Source: Candidatus Micrarchaeaceae archaeon
GTDB lineage: Archaea; Micrarchaeota; Micrarchaeia; Micrarchaeales; Micrarchaeaceae
DNA: 64,000 nucleotides
NCBI GenBank assembly: GCA_027310825.1
Contig: DAIDAC010000001.1
Span: 44,695-108,694, forward strand
Direction: 5' to 3'
The notes below the pieces were generated by a model that was not told the DNA's origin, did no database searches, and worked only from the letters and a program-made list of their open reading frames with translations. Within the stretch, counting starts at the first letter, position 1; each line of letters begins with the position of its first letter. Positions 30,701-38,619 of this stretch are shown here, in pieces. Made by a program: the position numbers and the translations under genes.

Positions 30701-31634
30701 ATTCACCGCCGCTTCCGTCTTCTTCGTCTTCGTTGATCGATCTCTTGACTATGTAATAGAATATTTCCTCCAAAGAAACAGGGCTTGTTGAAAAACGAAC
30801 TCCCTTCTGTATCAGCTTCTTCGATATCGCGTTCGCCTCCTTTTGCGACGTGAGTATCTGCTTGCTGCCGTCAAGGCCTATTACGACTTTGCTGTGTTTT
30901 GGCGCTCTGAGCTTTTCGTTTTTGTCGAGAAGTTTTACAGAATATTCGTATTTTATCTTCTTTCTCAACTCGTCGAGAGTCCCCATTGCAAGAAGCTTTC
31001 CGTTTTCGATGATGCCGATGTGGTCTGCAAGCCGCTCTGCCTCTTCGAGGTAGTGCGTAGTCAGGAATATGAAGTGGTCTTTCTTTAGGTCATTGAGAAC
31101 GCTCCACAGTTCTGCTCTCGAAATTGGATCGAGGCCTGTTGTCGGTTCGTCGAGGAAGAGCACGTTTGCCTCAGACGCGATTACAGACGCAACAAGGGCC
31201 TTCCTTTTTGTGCCCCCGGACAGCTTGTCGCTCTTCCTGTCGGCATATTTCTCTATCTTAACCCTCTTTACTGCGGCTTCTGCGCGCTTCTTCGCGTCTT
31301 TGTAGGTGAAACCTCGGTACATGAGATATGAAAGTATCATCTGCTTCGGGGTAACCCAGGTGACGAGACGCGCCTCCTGCGGAACAATTGACACGAATTC
31401 GCGGACTTTGGCTGCTTCCTTGACTACATCTATTCCGTTTATTGTTGCGTTGCCTGTGCTAGGCATAAGATCGGTTGCAAGTATCCTAACAATCGTTGTT
31501 TTCCCTGCGCCGTTCCTGCCGATCAGGGCGAATACGCCCTTTGTCGGGATTCTGAAGCTCACTTTGTCGAGAGCAATGGCTCCGGTCTTGTAAGTCTTTG
31601 AAACCTTGTCGCAAATCAGCTCGCCCATAGTCAT
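30690..31634 (-). CDS. ABC-2 type transporter ATP-binding protein
   Basis: The 314-residue product has Walker A GRNGAGKTT, Q-loop IVPQEAR, signature LSGGTKRKALVAS, Walker B NVLFLDEPTTGLD and switch His in LTTHYLEEAE, so it is active in form. A C-terminal extension ends in acidic DEEDGSGGEYG. Its ATG overlaps the stop of the upstream channel-like gene (ATGA), making a three-gene operon: channel-like protein, ATPase, permease. Confidence 0.92.
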   Translation of the reverse strand: MTMGELICDKVSKTYKTGAIALDKVSFRIPTKGVFALIGRNGAGKTTIVRILATDLMPSTGNATINGIDVVKEAAKVREFVSIVPQEARLVTWVTPKQMILSYLMYRGFTYKDAKKRAEAAVKRVKIEKYADRKSDKLSGGTKRKALVASVIASEANVLFLDEPTTGLDPISRAELWSVLNDLKKDHFIFLTTHYLEEAERLADHIGIIENGKLLAMGTLDELRKKIKYEYSVKLLDKNEKLRAPKHSKVVIGLDGSKQILTSQKEANAISKKLIQKGVRFSTSPVSLEEIFYYIVKRSINEDEEDGSGGEYGY

Positions 31635-32023
31635 CGTCTTCTGCGTCTTGCTGAGAACGAATTTTTAATTTTTGCTTCTTCGTTCCTGAAATCACTTTCT
31701 CCGATTCTTATAAATTTATTCATCGTAGGACCGAAGATGTAAGCGAGAGCGAATATCACTGAACCGACAGATACAAACGCCATTATCGAGACGAAGATTT
31801 TGCCGATGAACGTCTGTGGCATAATGTTTGGCCCTTCTGCTGTGGCTAGCATGCTCATGAAGTAGAAGGCGTTTGTGTATGAGTAACCTTCAACATAATG
31901 CAGAACGACTGTGCCGAACGCCAGCACAAATATTATCAGAAGTGCGGCATGGACCGTTCTTTTGTGAATTGATTGGTTGTGGTGCCCCATGCGCTCTCCG
32001 TATACAGCATCTGCTCTTGCCAT
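31631..32023 (-). CDS. two-helix ion-channel-like membrane protein
   Basis: From ATG 32023 (GGTGAT five bases upstream) the product has 130 residues, a first helix (ALLIIFVLAFGTVVLHYVEG), a pore-like segment YTNAFYFMSMLATAEG and a second helix, the plan of K+-channel pore modules. The selectivity filter T-V-G-Y-G is replaced by TAEGPN, so it is not a normal K+ channel. A basic tail (ARRRRR) follows. Coupling to an ABC exporter is odd. Leader GGTGAT gives good support for the start. Confidence 0.6.
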   Translation of the reverse strand: MARADAVYGERMGHHNQSIHKRTVHAALLIIFVLAFGTVVLHYVEGYSYTNAFYFMSMLATAEGPNIMPQTFIGKIFVSIMAFVSVGSVIFALAYIFGPTMNKFIRIGESDFRNEEAKIKNSFSARRRRR

Positions 32024-32088
32024 GTTAATCACCAGTATATCGAAAGAAAGCAATATAAGCACTGAAGTTTGTGAAATTTTTTTGATGA

Positions 32089-32120
32089 ACAGTAATTATA
32101 AATAACAGTAATTATAAATA
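32089..32120 (+). promoter_or_regulatory. perfect tandem 16-nt repeat with two TATA boxes
   Basis: ACAGTAATTATAAATA occurs twice head to tail (32089-32104 and 32105-32120). Each unit contains a TATA box (TTATAAATA). The second is about 25 nt before the expected transcript start of the 32152 gene. The first may act for an alternative start or bind a second TFB. Confidence 0.65.
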
Positions 32121-32151
32121 CCAGTATAATGTGATGTCTGTTGGTGTTACA

Positions 32152-33363
32152 ATGGCAGAAGAAGCAACAGTGGATCCGAGAACTCTTGCTCTGCGGGAAA
32201 AGCTCCATTCATTGAATGCGATATATCCAGATGAATACGTAATAGTGGCCACAGCCGCAACAATGGAAGAACTTGATGAAATACCGCGTGTGATAATATT
32301 CAAAGATGCACCACCTGCAGAAACCGCAAAAAGGCTGCTGAATCTTCTTTCCACACCCACCGGCGACACTGAGAACAGCTGGCGACTCATGGATGGCTAT
32401 GTAAAAGAACTGAGAAAGTTCATGAAAGCAGAATACGAGAAAAGGCCAAACGATTATAGACCATACAGAGCACTCGGAGACCTGTTTAGTTTGACAGTAA
32501 ACAGAAAACGATGCAAAATCATTTTTGACAGAACACGTGTACGCTTAGGTGGAGCTACGGATATGATTGGATTCATGAATATGCTATTTGAAGAAAAGAT
32601 TCCGCAGGAGTTGCAGAAGGTGACAGAGGTTCTTTCAAAGCTGAATGAAACTGCAGGTGCAGTGTGCCGTCAACATCCAGATGGCTATGCTGAAGAAAAG
32701 GTGCGCGAGGCCACTACAGAGGTATTTGTGAAAAAGCGCACAGTATATTTTGAAGGGTTCAGCAGAAAGCTGAGACAAGAGTTTGCCGCCCTTGCACTTT
32801 GGGAACATGAACAGAATAAGTACAGACTTGAGGGTAGAGCTGACTTTAAACCTGTGACGCAACTTAAGTTCTCTGCGTTTGATACGATTGGCGGTGGCAT
32901 GCTGACAGAGTGTGCCGAGGAAGGAGTACAGGAATCAGTTATGTGCGTGATACTTGTGGGCGACGGCTTCGGGGATGCATCAAAAATGATGGCAGAAGCC
33001 GCTTACAAGGAAGCGACAGAGAGCGGGAAGCCATTGCTTGTTCTGGTCAAGCCGAAAAGAAATGCTGATCACCCGCAATATGCAGAGCAGTTCATAAAAA
33101 GCGTCGATCCGAAATATGTTCAACACTACAGAACGGCAAAAGAGCTTGTCGAGAAAGTAGCTTATTACCATAGCAGGCTTGTAGATGGCCGTCTAGATTT
33201 AAATGAAATAGAAAGCAGATGGCAAACTGCAAGGAGGAAAGCGTTGCAAGACTTCGGCATAGCGGAGCGAGCTCCGACAGATCCAAGCTTGAAGATGCTT
33301 CGCGGAGTTACTATGACAAAGACTGCGCTTGCGGAAAGAAAGCCGGAAAAATTGAAGACGTAA
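32152..33363 (+). CDS. hypothetical 403-aa soluble protein
   Basis: I use ATG 32152 (MAEEATVDPRTL), with GGTGTT upstream; ATG 32131 or 32134 are alternatives. The N-terminal and middle parts are helical and charged (TPR-like NDYRPYRALGDLF, FDRTRVRLGGATDM). The C-terminal third has a Rossmann-like run, VMCVILVGDGFGDASKMMAE followed by GKPLLVLVKPK, that resembles NAD- or nucleotide-binding folds such as TIR or deoxyribosyltransferase domains, but catalytic residues cannot be matched. No neighbour explains it; function is unknown. Confidence 0.6.
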   Translation: MAEEATVDPRTLALREKLHSLNAIYPDEYVIVATAATMEELDEIPRVIIFKDAPPAETAKRLLNLLSTPTGDTENSWRLMDGYVKELRKFMKAEYEKRPNDYRPYRALGDLFSLTVNRKRCKIIFDRTRVRLGGATDMIGFMNMLFEEKIPQELQKVTEVLSKLNETAGAVCRQHPDGYAEEKVREATTEVFVKKRTVYFEGFSRKLRQEFAALALWEHEQNKYRLEGRADFKPVTQLKFSAFDTIGGGMLTECAEEGVQESVMCVILVGDGFGDASKMMAEAAYKEATESGKPLLVLVKPKRNADHPQYAEQFIKSVDPKYVQHYRTAKELVEKVAYYHSRLVDGRLDLNEIESRWQTARRKALQDFGIAERAPTDPSLKMLRGVTMTKTALAERKPEKLKT

Positions 33364-33446
33364 AACACGGCAATTCTGGTTTTTTACACTGCAAAAACCG
33401 AAGCATTGCTAAGAGTATTTAAGCAGGAAACCCTATTATTATCACC

Positions 33447-33704
33447 GTGTCTCATTTTGAAATGGAAGTATACGGCTTCACCGCCAAAGTATTCATAGGC
33501 AAAGGCACTTTTTCTGGCGAGGTTGAGGATCTTCGCGTCATTGCAAGGGCGAAAAGCCTGAAAAGGCTTAAGGAGAAGATGGAGATTGCGGCAGAGGCTG
33601 CGATAAAGACCATATTGGAGAATCCGTCAAACCCGAACAACCATTATCCCATAACAGCGCTCCTGAAGCTGGGCTTGGTAAAGTACGATACTGTAGGCGT
33701 TTGA
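33447..33704 (+). CDS. 85-aa alpha/beta protein, HicB-like fold possible
   Basis: GTG 33447 opens a frame with three beta strands (FEMEVYGFTAKVFIGKGTF, DLRVIARA) and a helix (SLKRLKEKMEIAAEAAIKTI), the order of the HicB/partial RNase H fold. There is no HicA gene beside it. GTATTTAAG at about 33413 is a TATA box about 25-30 nt before the start. Real but of unknown function. Confidence 0.5.
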   Translation: MSHFEMEVYGFTAKVFIGKGTFSGEVEDLRVIARAKSLKRLKEKMEIAAEAAIKTILENPSNPNNHYPITALLKLGLVKYDTVGV

Positions 33705-33715
33705 TTAGGAAGAAA

Positions 33716-33788
33716 TGCGACCGCCGGGATTTGAACCCGGGTTTATGGCTTGGAAGGCCATAGTCCTACCAGGCTAGACTACAGTCGC
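33716..33788 (-). tRNA. tRNA-Gly (UCC)
   Basis: The 73-nt gene has acceptor GCGACTG/CGGTCGC (one mismatch-like G-U pair), D-arm with GCCTGGTAGGAC, anticodon stem ATGGC/GCCAT around CT-TCC-AA, and T-arm CCCGGGTTCAAATCCCGGC. Discriminator is A. No intron, no CCA. Confidence 0.93.
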
Positions 33789-33820
33789 AATTCATGCAGT
33801 TCTATTTGCGACTGGTTAAT

Positions 33821-33967
33821 TTATAGCTTGCGCTTGATCGGCTTTAGCCTCAAGCTTAGAATCCATATGGCCTGGCTTAGCCTGTCCCATAGCCCTTTCG
33901 GCCTCTCTAACCCAAGAAGGTATCGTACGTGTTTTGATGTTGTTATGGCTTGCTCATGCTCATCCAT
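33821..33967 (-). CDS. 48-aa hypothetical protein
   Basis: MDEHEQAITTSKHVRYLLGL, ERPKGLWDRLSQAI and then WILSLRLKPIKRKL: amphipathic, basic and possibly membrane-associated at the C-terminus. A strong AAGGTGAC site 5 nt before the ATG supports translation. It sits between tRNA-Gly and the 34020 gene on the same strand. Confidence 0.55.
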   Translation of the reverse strand: MDEHEQAITTSKHVRYLLGLERPKGLWDRLSQAIWILSLRLKPIKRKL

Positions 33968-33992
33968 CTAGGTCACCTTGAAATGTTAAGGG

Positions 33993-34008
33993 GCTGCCAC
34001 TAGGCAGC
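33993..34008 (-). terminator. GCTGCC/GGCAGC hairpin
   Basis: A perfect 6-bp stem (GCTGCC, ACTA loop, GGCAGC) follows the stop of the 34020-34295 gene by about 12 nt. It may end that transcript, but there is no clear U-run. Confidence 0.4.
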
Positions 34009-34019
34009 AAATATACCCC

Positions 34020-34295
34020 TTATTCCTGTGCGGCAATGATTATCGCAGCAGCGTCCAGCTTCATGCCCTTTTTCTTGGCGACTCTCATCGCCTTGATAGT
34101 GCATTCGGCAAGCTTCTCAGCAAGCACCGCCCTCATGGCAGAGCCGGCTGTCGCAGGGTTCACATCCATTCCTGCTAGCTCGAACACTTCTGTAAGGTCG
34201 CTGTTCTGCAATGCTCGCACTGCCTTGTTTCTAATCGCGGCGGCGCCATCGACGCCGTCGTTGCCCAACCCCTTAATGGTCCCCACCACACCCAT
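34020..34295 (-). CDS. 91-aa hypothetical protein, Gly/Ala-rich helical
   Basis: The product MGVVGTIKGLGNDGVDGAAA, then ALQNSDLTEVFELAGMDV and a long Ala-rich helical end (AMRVAKKKGMKLDAAAIII). No family recognised. ATG 34295 follows GGTG; a GTG at 34298 is the other option. Composition resembles small DNA- or RNA-associated archaeal proteins, but nothing specific can be claimed. Confidence 0.5.
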   Translation of the reverse strand: MGVVGTIKGLGNDGVDGAAAIRNKAVRALQNSDLTEVFELAGMDVNPATAGSAMRAVLAEKLAECTIKAMRVAKKKGMKLDAAAIIIAAQE

Positions 34296-34408
34296 CACCT
34301 ACAATATGATATTTTGGTTTTCAGATATTTAAAGGTGGCGATTTTGGTGCGCAATTTTGTCGTCGATATTAAAAAATCCGAAAAACGCTTTGCGGAATCT
34401 TAGAAAAT

Positions 34409-34990
34409 TTAGTTGGCCTTCCACAGCTGCTCGAAGTGGTTCGACAGCTCGTTTATTTTGTTCTTGTCCTTTATCACGTCGATGTGCTCTATGTTTTTGT
34501 GCATTCCGGAATACGTGAGATTCGCGCTGCCCACTATCGCCTCTTCTTCTGCTATGTACAGTTTCTCGTGAATGAATCTACCTGTCGCAACTTTCACGCT
34601 TATGTTTTTTAGATTCCTAGTCGACATTCCGAAAAGTATGACGAACAGAAGCGTAAGGAAAGCGATTGCAGCAATGGTGTACAGGTTAAGATAGCCGAAT
34701 AGCACAACACCAACAATCGAATAGAGTGCGAACCTTAGGTTGACGCCTCTCTTTCCACCCATAAACATACGAATGGCTTCTTCCTGCCTGCTGTCGCCGC
34801 TTTTCGACACAATGATCCGGATTCTCTTCTTTCTCGATGCTGCTATCAACATTCTCGAGTAGTAGCTCCCCAAATATGGAGTCACTATGCACAATGTGCT
34901 TGTGCTTCCGTTGATCAGTCTGTCTACGTACCTATAGCTCTCGCTTCCGCTGTAGCCCTTGCTTGAGTCTGTTCTTGGAAGGCCGAACAT
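34409..34990 (-). CDS. phospholipase D-like protein with an inserted membrane hairpin
   Basis: The 193-residue product has an N-terminal PLD-like strand (TLCIVTPYLGSYYSRML, RIRIIVSKSG), then two adjacent membrane helices (FALYSIVGVVLFGYLNLYTIAA, IAFLTLLFVILFGM), then the single HKD-type motif FIHEKLYIAEEEAIVGSANLT, where the Asp of HxKxxxxD is Glu. With one motif it would act as a dimer, like Nuc. The helices lodged inside the domain are unusual. ATG 34990 lies about 25 nt after TATAAATTATAT (leaderless). Confidence 0.72.
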   Translation of the reverse strand: MFGLPRTDSSKGYSGSESYRYVDRLINGSTSTLCIVTPYLGSYYSRMLIAASRKKRIRIIVSKSGDSRQEEAIRMFMGGKRGVNLRFALYSIVGVVLFGYLNLYTIAAIAFLTLLFVILFGMSTRNLKNISVKVATGRFIHEKLYIAEEEAIVGSANLTYSGMHKNIEHIDVIKDKNKINELSNHFEQLWKAN

Positions 34991-35078
34991 GCTCACACGA
35001 AACCTATATAATTTATATGCGTAAAACTACTTAATACGTCTGGTTTCTATTGCAGGGATCAATCTTTCAAGTGGGATA

Positions 35079-38000
35079 ATGATAAATCTAAGGGAGCGAG
35101 AGGAGAATGTGCTCAAGTACTGGGAAGCCGATGAAGTCGAAAGAAAGTTCAGAGAGAAGAACAAAGACGGCAAAAGATTCTATTTCCTTGATGGGCCTCC
35201 CTACGTGACAAGCACGCTCGCAAGCCACCACGTCTGGGTAGTGACGATCAAGGATATAGTCCTCCGTTACAAGCGATACAGAGGCTTCAACCTCCATGAC
35301 AGAGCAGGCTTCGACGTCCACGGGCTTCCGATCGAGAACAAAGTGGAGAGAAAGCTCAATTTGAAGTCGAAGATGGACATAGAGAAAGTAATAGGAGTTG
35401 AAAGGTTTGTCCACGAATGCAGAAGGTATGCAGAAGAGCAGATGGAAACCGCAACAAAGATATTCAAACGATATGGTTACTCTGCGGATTTTACAACAAC
35501 ATACGTACCATTCAAGAACGAATACATAAGCAAGGGATGGGGCATCTTCAAGGGCATGGATGAAAAGGGGCTTCTTTACAAAGACCTCCAGCCACTGGCG
35601 TATTGCCCTCATTGTGAAACTGCGCTGTCGCAGCAAGGCCCGGAAATAGAATACAGCGACGAGACCGACCAGTCAATATTCGTAAAGTTCAAGATTGGCA
35701 AGAGCGCAAAGCTCAATCTCCCTAAGGACAAGAAGAACTATCTCGTAATTTGGACGACCACGCCATGGACCCTGCCGGCAAACATGGTAATCGCTGCGAA
35801 TCCGACAGCTACCTACGTGCTGGCCGACGTGGAAGGCGAGAATTACATAGTCGCAAAGGACCTATTAGACAAATTTACAAAGGCGCTTGACAAGAGCTCG
35901 ACAGTGTTAAGCGAGTTCTTCGGAACAGAACTAGAGGGAACAACATACTCAAACCCTCTCGAAGAAAAGATTCCAAAACAGAAAGAATTTGCAAAGTACC
36001 ACAAAGTGATAATGAGCGAGAGCCTTGTCTCGACAACAGAGGGAACAGGCCTCGTGCACACTGCATCTGGCTTCGGGCCTGAGGACTACAAGGTCTGCAA
36101 GGCAAACCGGGTGCCGGTATTCTCGCCTGTTGACGCGCACGCCAATTACACTGATGAAGTAGGCAGCTACAAAGGTCTGAAGGTTCCGGAAGAAGCGAAC
36201 CGGGCAGTAATGCACGACCTGAAGGAGAACGGCCACCTTCTTTACATGACATCAATAACGCACACTTACCCTCATTGCTGGAGATGCGCAAGCAAACTCA
36301 TATTCAGGGCAGATACCCAATGGTTCATCAACGTCCAGAAGCTCAAGAAGAAGATGATAAAGGAGAACAGCAAGATAAAGTGGCATCCGGAATACGCACA
36401 GAAGTGGCAAGAATCTGCGATCGAAAGCTCGCCTGACTGGTGCATATCACGACAAAGGTACTGGGGTGCTCCAATCCCAATCTGGATCTGTGATCAATGC
36501 AAGGAATACGAAACCATCGGGTCAGTGGACGAACTTGTAAAGAGGGCCGGGCTTGGCGAGCAGCCAAAGGACCTGCACAAGCCATACATCGACCAGATAA
36601 CATTCAAGTGCAAGTGTGGAGGAACAATGCACAGAGTCAAGGACATTTTCGACGTCTGGTACGACTCAGGAGTGGCGCACACTGCAAGCCTGTCTGATGA
36701 AGAATTCAAGGAGCTCTTCCCTGTGGACTGGATAACCGAAAGCCTTGACCAGATAAGGGGATGGTTCACAATGCTGTTGAGGACTAGCGTTGCAGTTTAT
36801 GGAAAGAGATCATTCAACGAAGTCAACATAGGGGGCATGATAGTGGATGAACTTGGAAACGAGATGCACAGACACCTTGGCAACGCCGCCCTCGCGACCG
36901 AGATTCTACAAGTCTCTTCTGCGGATGGATACAGGCTATGGTGCTCAAGCCACCCGCGCTGGCAACAGCTTAGGCTAAAGAAACACGAGCTCACAGAAGC
37001 GGATGGTGACATAATAATGCTATACAACGTGGCTGAGCTTGTCAAGGAGTTTTCCGCACTTTCCGGATTCGACCTCAAGGAAACGAAGAAGCCCGGCCTT
37101 TCAAAGCTGGAGCTGGAAGACAGATGGATGCTGTCGAAGATGAACTCGCTGATATGGTCGGTAACAAATGAAATGGACAACTATGCCATAGATGTAGCTG
37201 TCAACATGGTGAAAAACTTCATAGTCGAAGATCTAAGCAGGTTCTACCTCAAGTTCGCAAAGCAGAGGGCTGCGACTGCAAGCAAGAGCCAATTGAAAAG
37301 GATAGCAAACCTTACAGGTTATCTTCTCAGGAACACGCTCGTCCTCGCGTCGATAATAACGCCGTTTGCGTGCGAAAGCATATACCAGGAGATGTTCGCA
37401 AAGGAGAAGCAGAGCATATTCATGAATGGCTGGCCGAAGGCTCAGAAGAAAGCGATAGACACGCAGATAGAAGATGACTTCTCCGTGCTGAAGGACATTT
37501 CAACAGCGGTGCTCGCGCTGAGGGAAAAGAATGGAATAAAGCTTAGGTGGCCTGTGCTCAGCGTAACAGTGGAGACAAACGACGACAGAGTGATAGCCTC
37601 GATCGAAAGAGTATCGGGCATCATAGAATCATACACCAACGTAAAGTCCGTCAAGTTCAGAAAAGGCCAATCAAACAAGAAGGAGATAAGGCCTGTGTTC
37701 GCTAAGCTCGGTCCTGCGTTTAAGGGAGATGCGCAGGCGATTGCACTGGAGCTTCCAAAACAAGACGCAGAGAAAGTCGAAAAGGAAGTTCTTGCAAAGG
37801 GATCTTTCCAGCTCCACACGAACAAGGGAACATTCAATGTTCTTGCAGAGCACTTTACCGTATTGGAGAAGCCGGTGTCTGGAGAGGCATTCCAGTTCAA
37901 GCATGGGCTTCTGACAATGGACACAACGCAGACAGACGAGCTAAAGGCAGAGCTGATGGTCAGGGAAGTCGTGCGGCGCATTCAGATGATGAGAAAAGAC

Positions 38001-38216
38001 CAGAAGATGACAAAGATCAACATGATAGAGGTAGGGGTTGTCGCCGACAAGGAATCAAATGAGCTTCTGAAGAAGAACGAGAAGTCAATAAAGGAGGTAG
38101 TGAAAGCGGCGAAGCTCCACGTCATGGACGAGCTAAAGCCAGAGCATGGATTCTACGAGAAAACTTGGGAGATATCCGGCATTACCGTAAGAATAGGAAT
38201 TAAAAAAGCAGATTAG
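35079..38216 (+). CDS. ileS: isoleucyl-tRNA synthetase with degenerate HIGH and KMSKS signatures
   Basis: The 1045-residue product has the IleRS plan: N-terminal catalytic half, editing domain with TTTPWTLPANMVIA and GTGLVHTASGFGPEDY, WCISRQRYWGAPIPIW, FDVWYDSG, an anticodon-binding domain and a C-terminal region. The first signature expected at residues 48-51 (HxGH after GPPYVTS) reads ASHH, and the second at about 595-599 reads EMHRH before LGN; archaeal IleRS often have M-x-K-S variants. ATG 35079 follows GTGGGAT. It charges tRNA-Ile if active. Enzyme identity is firm, activity is a question. Confidence 0.9.
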   Translation: MINLREREENVLKYWEADEVERKFREKNKDGKRFYFLDGPPYVTSTLASHHVWVVTIKDIVLRYKRYRGFNLHDRAGFDVHGLPIENKVERKLNLKSKMDIEKVIGVERFVHECRRYAEEQMETATKIFKRYGYSADFTTTYVPFKNEYISKGWGIFKGMDEKGLLYKDLQPLAYCPHCETALSQQGPEIEYSDETDQSIFVKFKIGKSAKLNLPKDKKNYLVIWTTTPWTLPANMVIAANPTATYVLADVEGENYIVAKDLLDKFTKALDKSSTVLSEFFGTELEGTTYSNPLEEKIPKQKEFAKYHKVIMSESLVSTTEGTGLVHTASGFGPEDYKVCKANRVPVFSPVDAHANYTDEVGSYKGLKVPEEANRAVMHDLKENGHLLYMTSITHTYPHCWRCASKLIFRADTQWFINVQKLKKKMIKENSKIKWHPEYAQKWQESAIESSPDWCISRQRYWGAPIPIWICDQCKEYETIGSVDELVKRAGLGEQPKDLHKPYIDQITFKCKCGGTMHRVKDIFDVWYDSGVAHTASLSDEEFKELFPVDWITESLDQIRGWFTMLLRTSVAVYGKRSFNEVNIGGMIVDELGNEMHRHLGNAALATEILQVSSADGYRLWCSSHPRWQQLRLKKHELTEADGDIIMLYNVAELVKEFSALSGFDLKETKKPGLSKLELEDRWMLSKMNSLIWSVTNEMDNYAIDVAVNMVKNFIVEDLSRFYLKFAKQRAATASKSQLKRIANLTGYLLRNTLVLASIITPFACESIYQEMFAKEKQSIFMNGWPKAQKKAIDTQIEDDFSVLKDISTAVLALREKNGIKLRWPVLSVTVETNDDRVIASIERVSGIIESYTNVKSVKFRKGQSNKKEIRPVFAKLGPAFKGDAQAIALELPKQDAEKVEKEVLAKGSFQLHTNKGTFNVLAEHFTVLEKPVSGEAFQFKHGLLTMDTTQTDELKAELMVREVVRRIQMMRKDQKMTKINMIEVGVVADKESNELLKKNEKSIKEVVKAAKLHVMDELKPEHGFYEKTWEISGITVRIGIKKAD

Positions 38217-38449
38217 AATTCGGACTTCGTCTGGGCTGCGACAACGGCCTGTGCAGGGTTCATCTTGTTCTTGTAGGCGCCTCTTTTCTTCATGCTGCCC
38301 CAGCAAGTCCTGCAGATGACAAGCCTTTGTACTTTCTTTACTCGCTGTGATGCCCTTTCGCACTGTGCGCATATCTTCTTCCCGCAGTAGTCGCAGGCTT
38401 CGCTCCTGAAGATTTCGCGCTTGCATCTTTCGCAATTTGTTATTGGCAT
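38213..38449 (-). CDS. small zinc-binding protein (78 aa)
   Basis: Four Cys pairs bind zinc: CERCKREIFRSEACDYCGKK, ICAQCERA, and ICRTCW, so one or two zinc sites are present. The basic tail (MKKRGAYKNKMNPAQAVVAA) could contact RNA. It overlaps ileS by 4 nt at the convergent stop. Function unknown; ribosome- or RNA-associated is a guess. Confidence 0.7.
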   Translation of the reverse strand: MPITNCERCKREIFRSEACDYCGKKICAQCERASQRVKKVQRLVICRTCWGSMKKRGAYKNKMNPAQAVVAAQTKSEF

Positions 38450-38619
38450 TTGACCGTTCCTTGCAGTAATATATAATTTGTGTTGCCTATTTAAGGAATA
38501 AGCTGACGGTAGAAATATTATGCAACTGTATATAAAAACCTATTGTTACGCATCGAACCAGCGCGGGAACGATAGGTATATAGGCAATAACTTTGAGAAT
38601 TCCGCTACAGGGTAATGCC

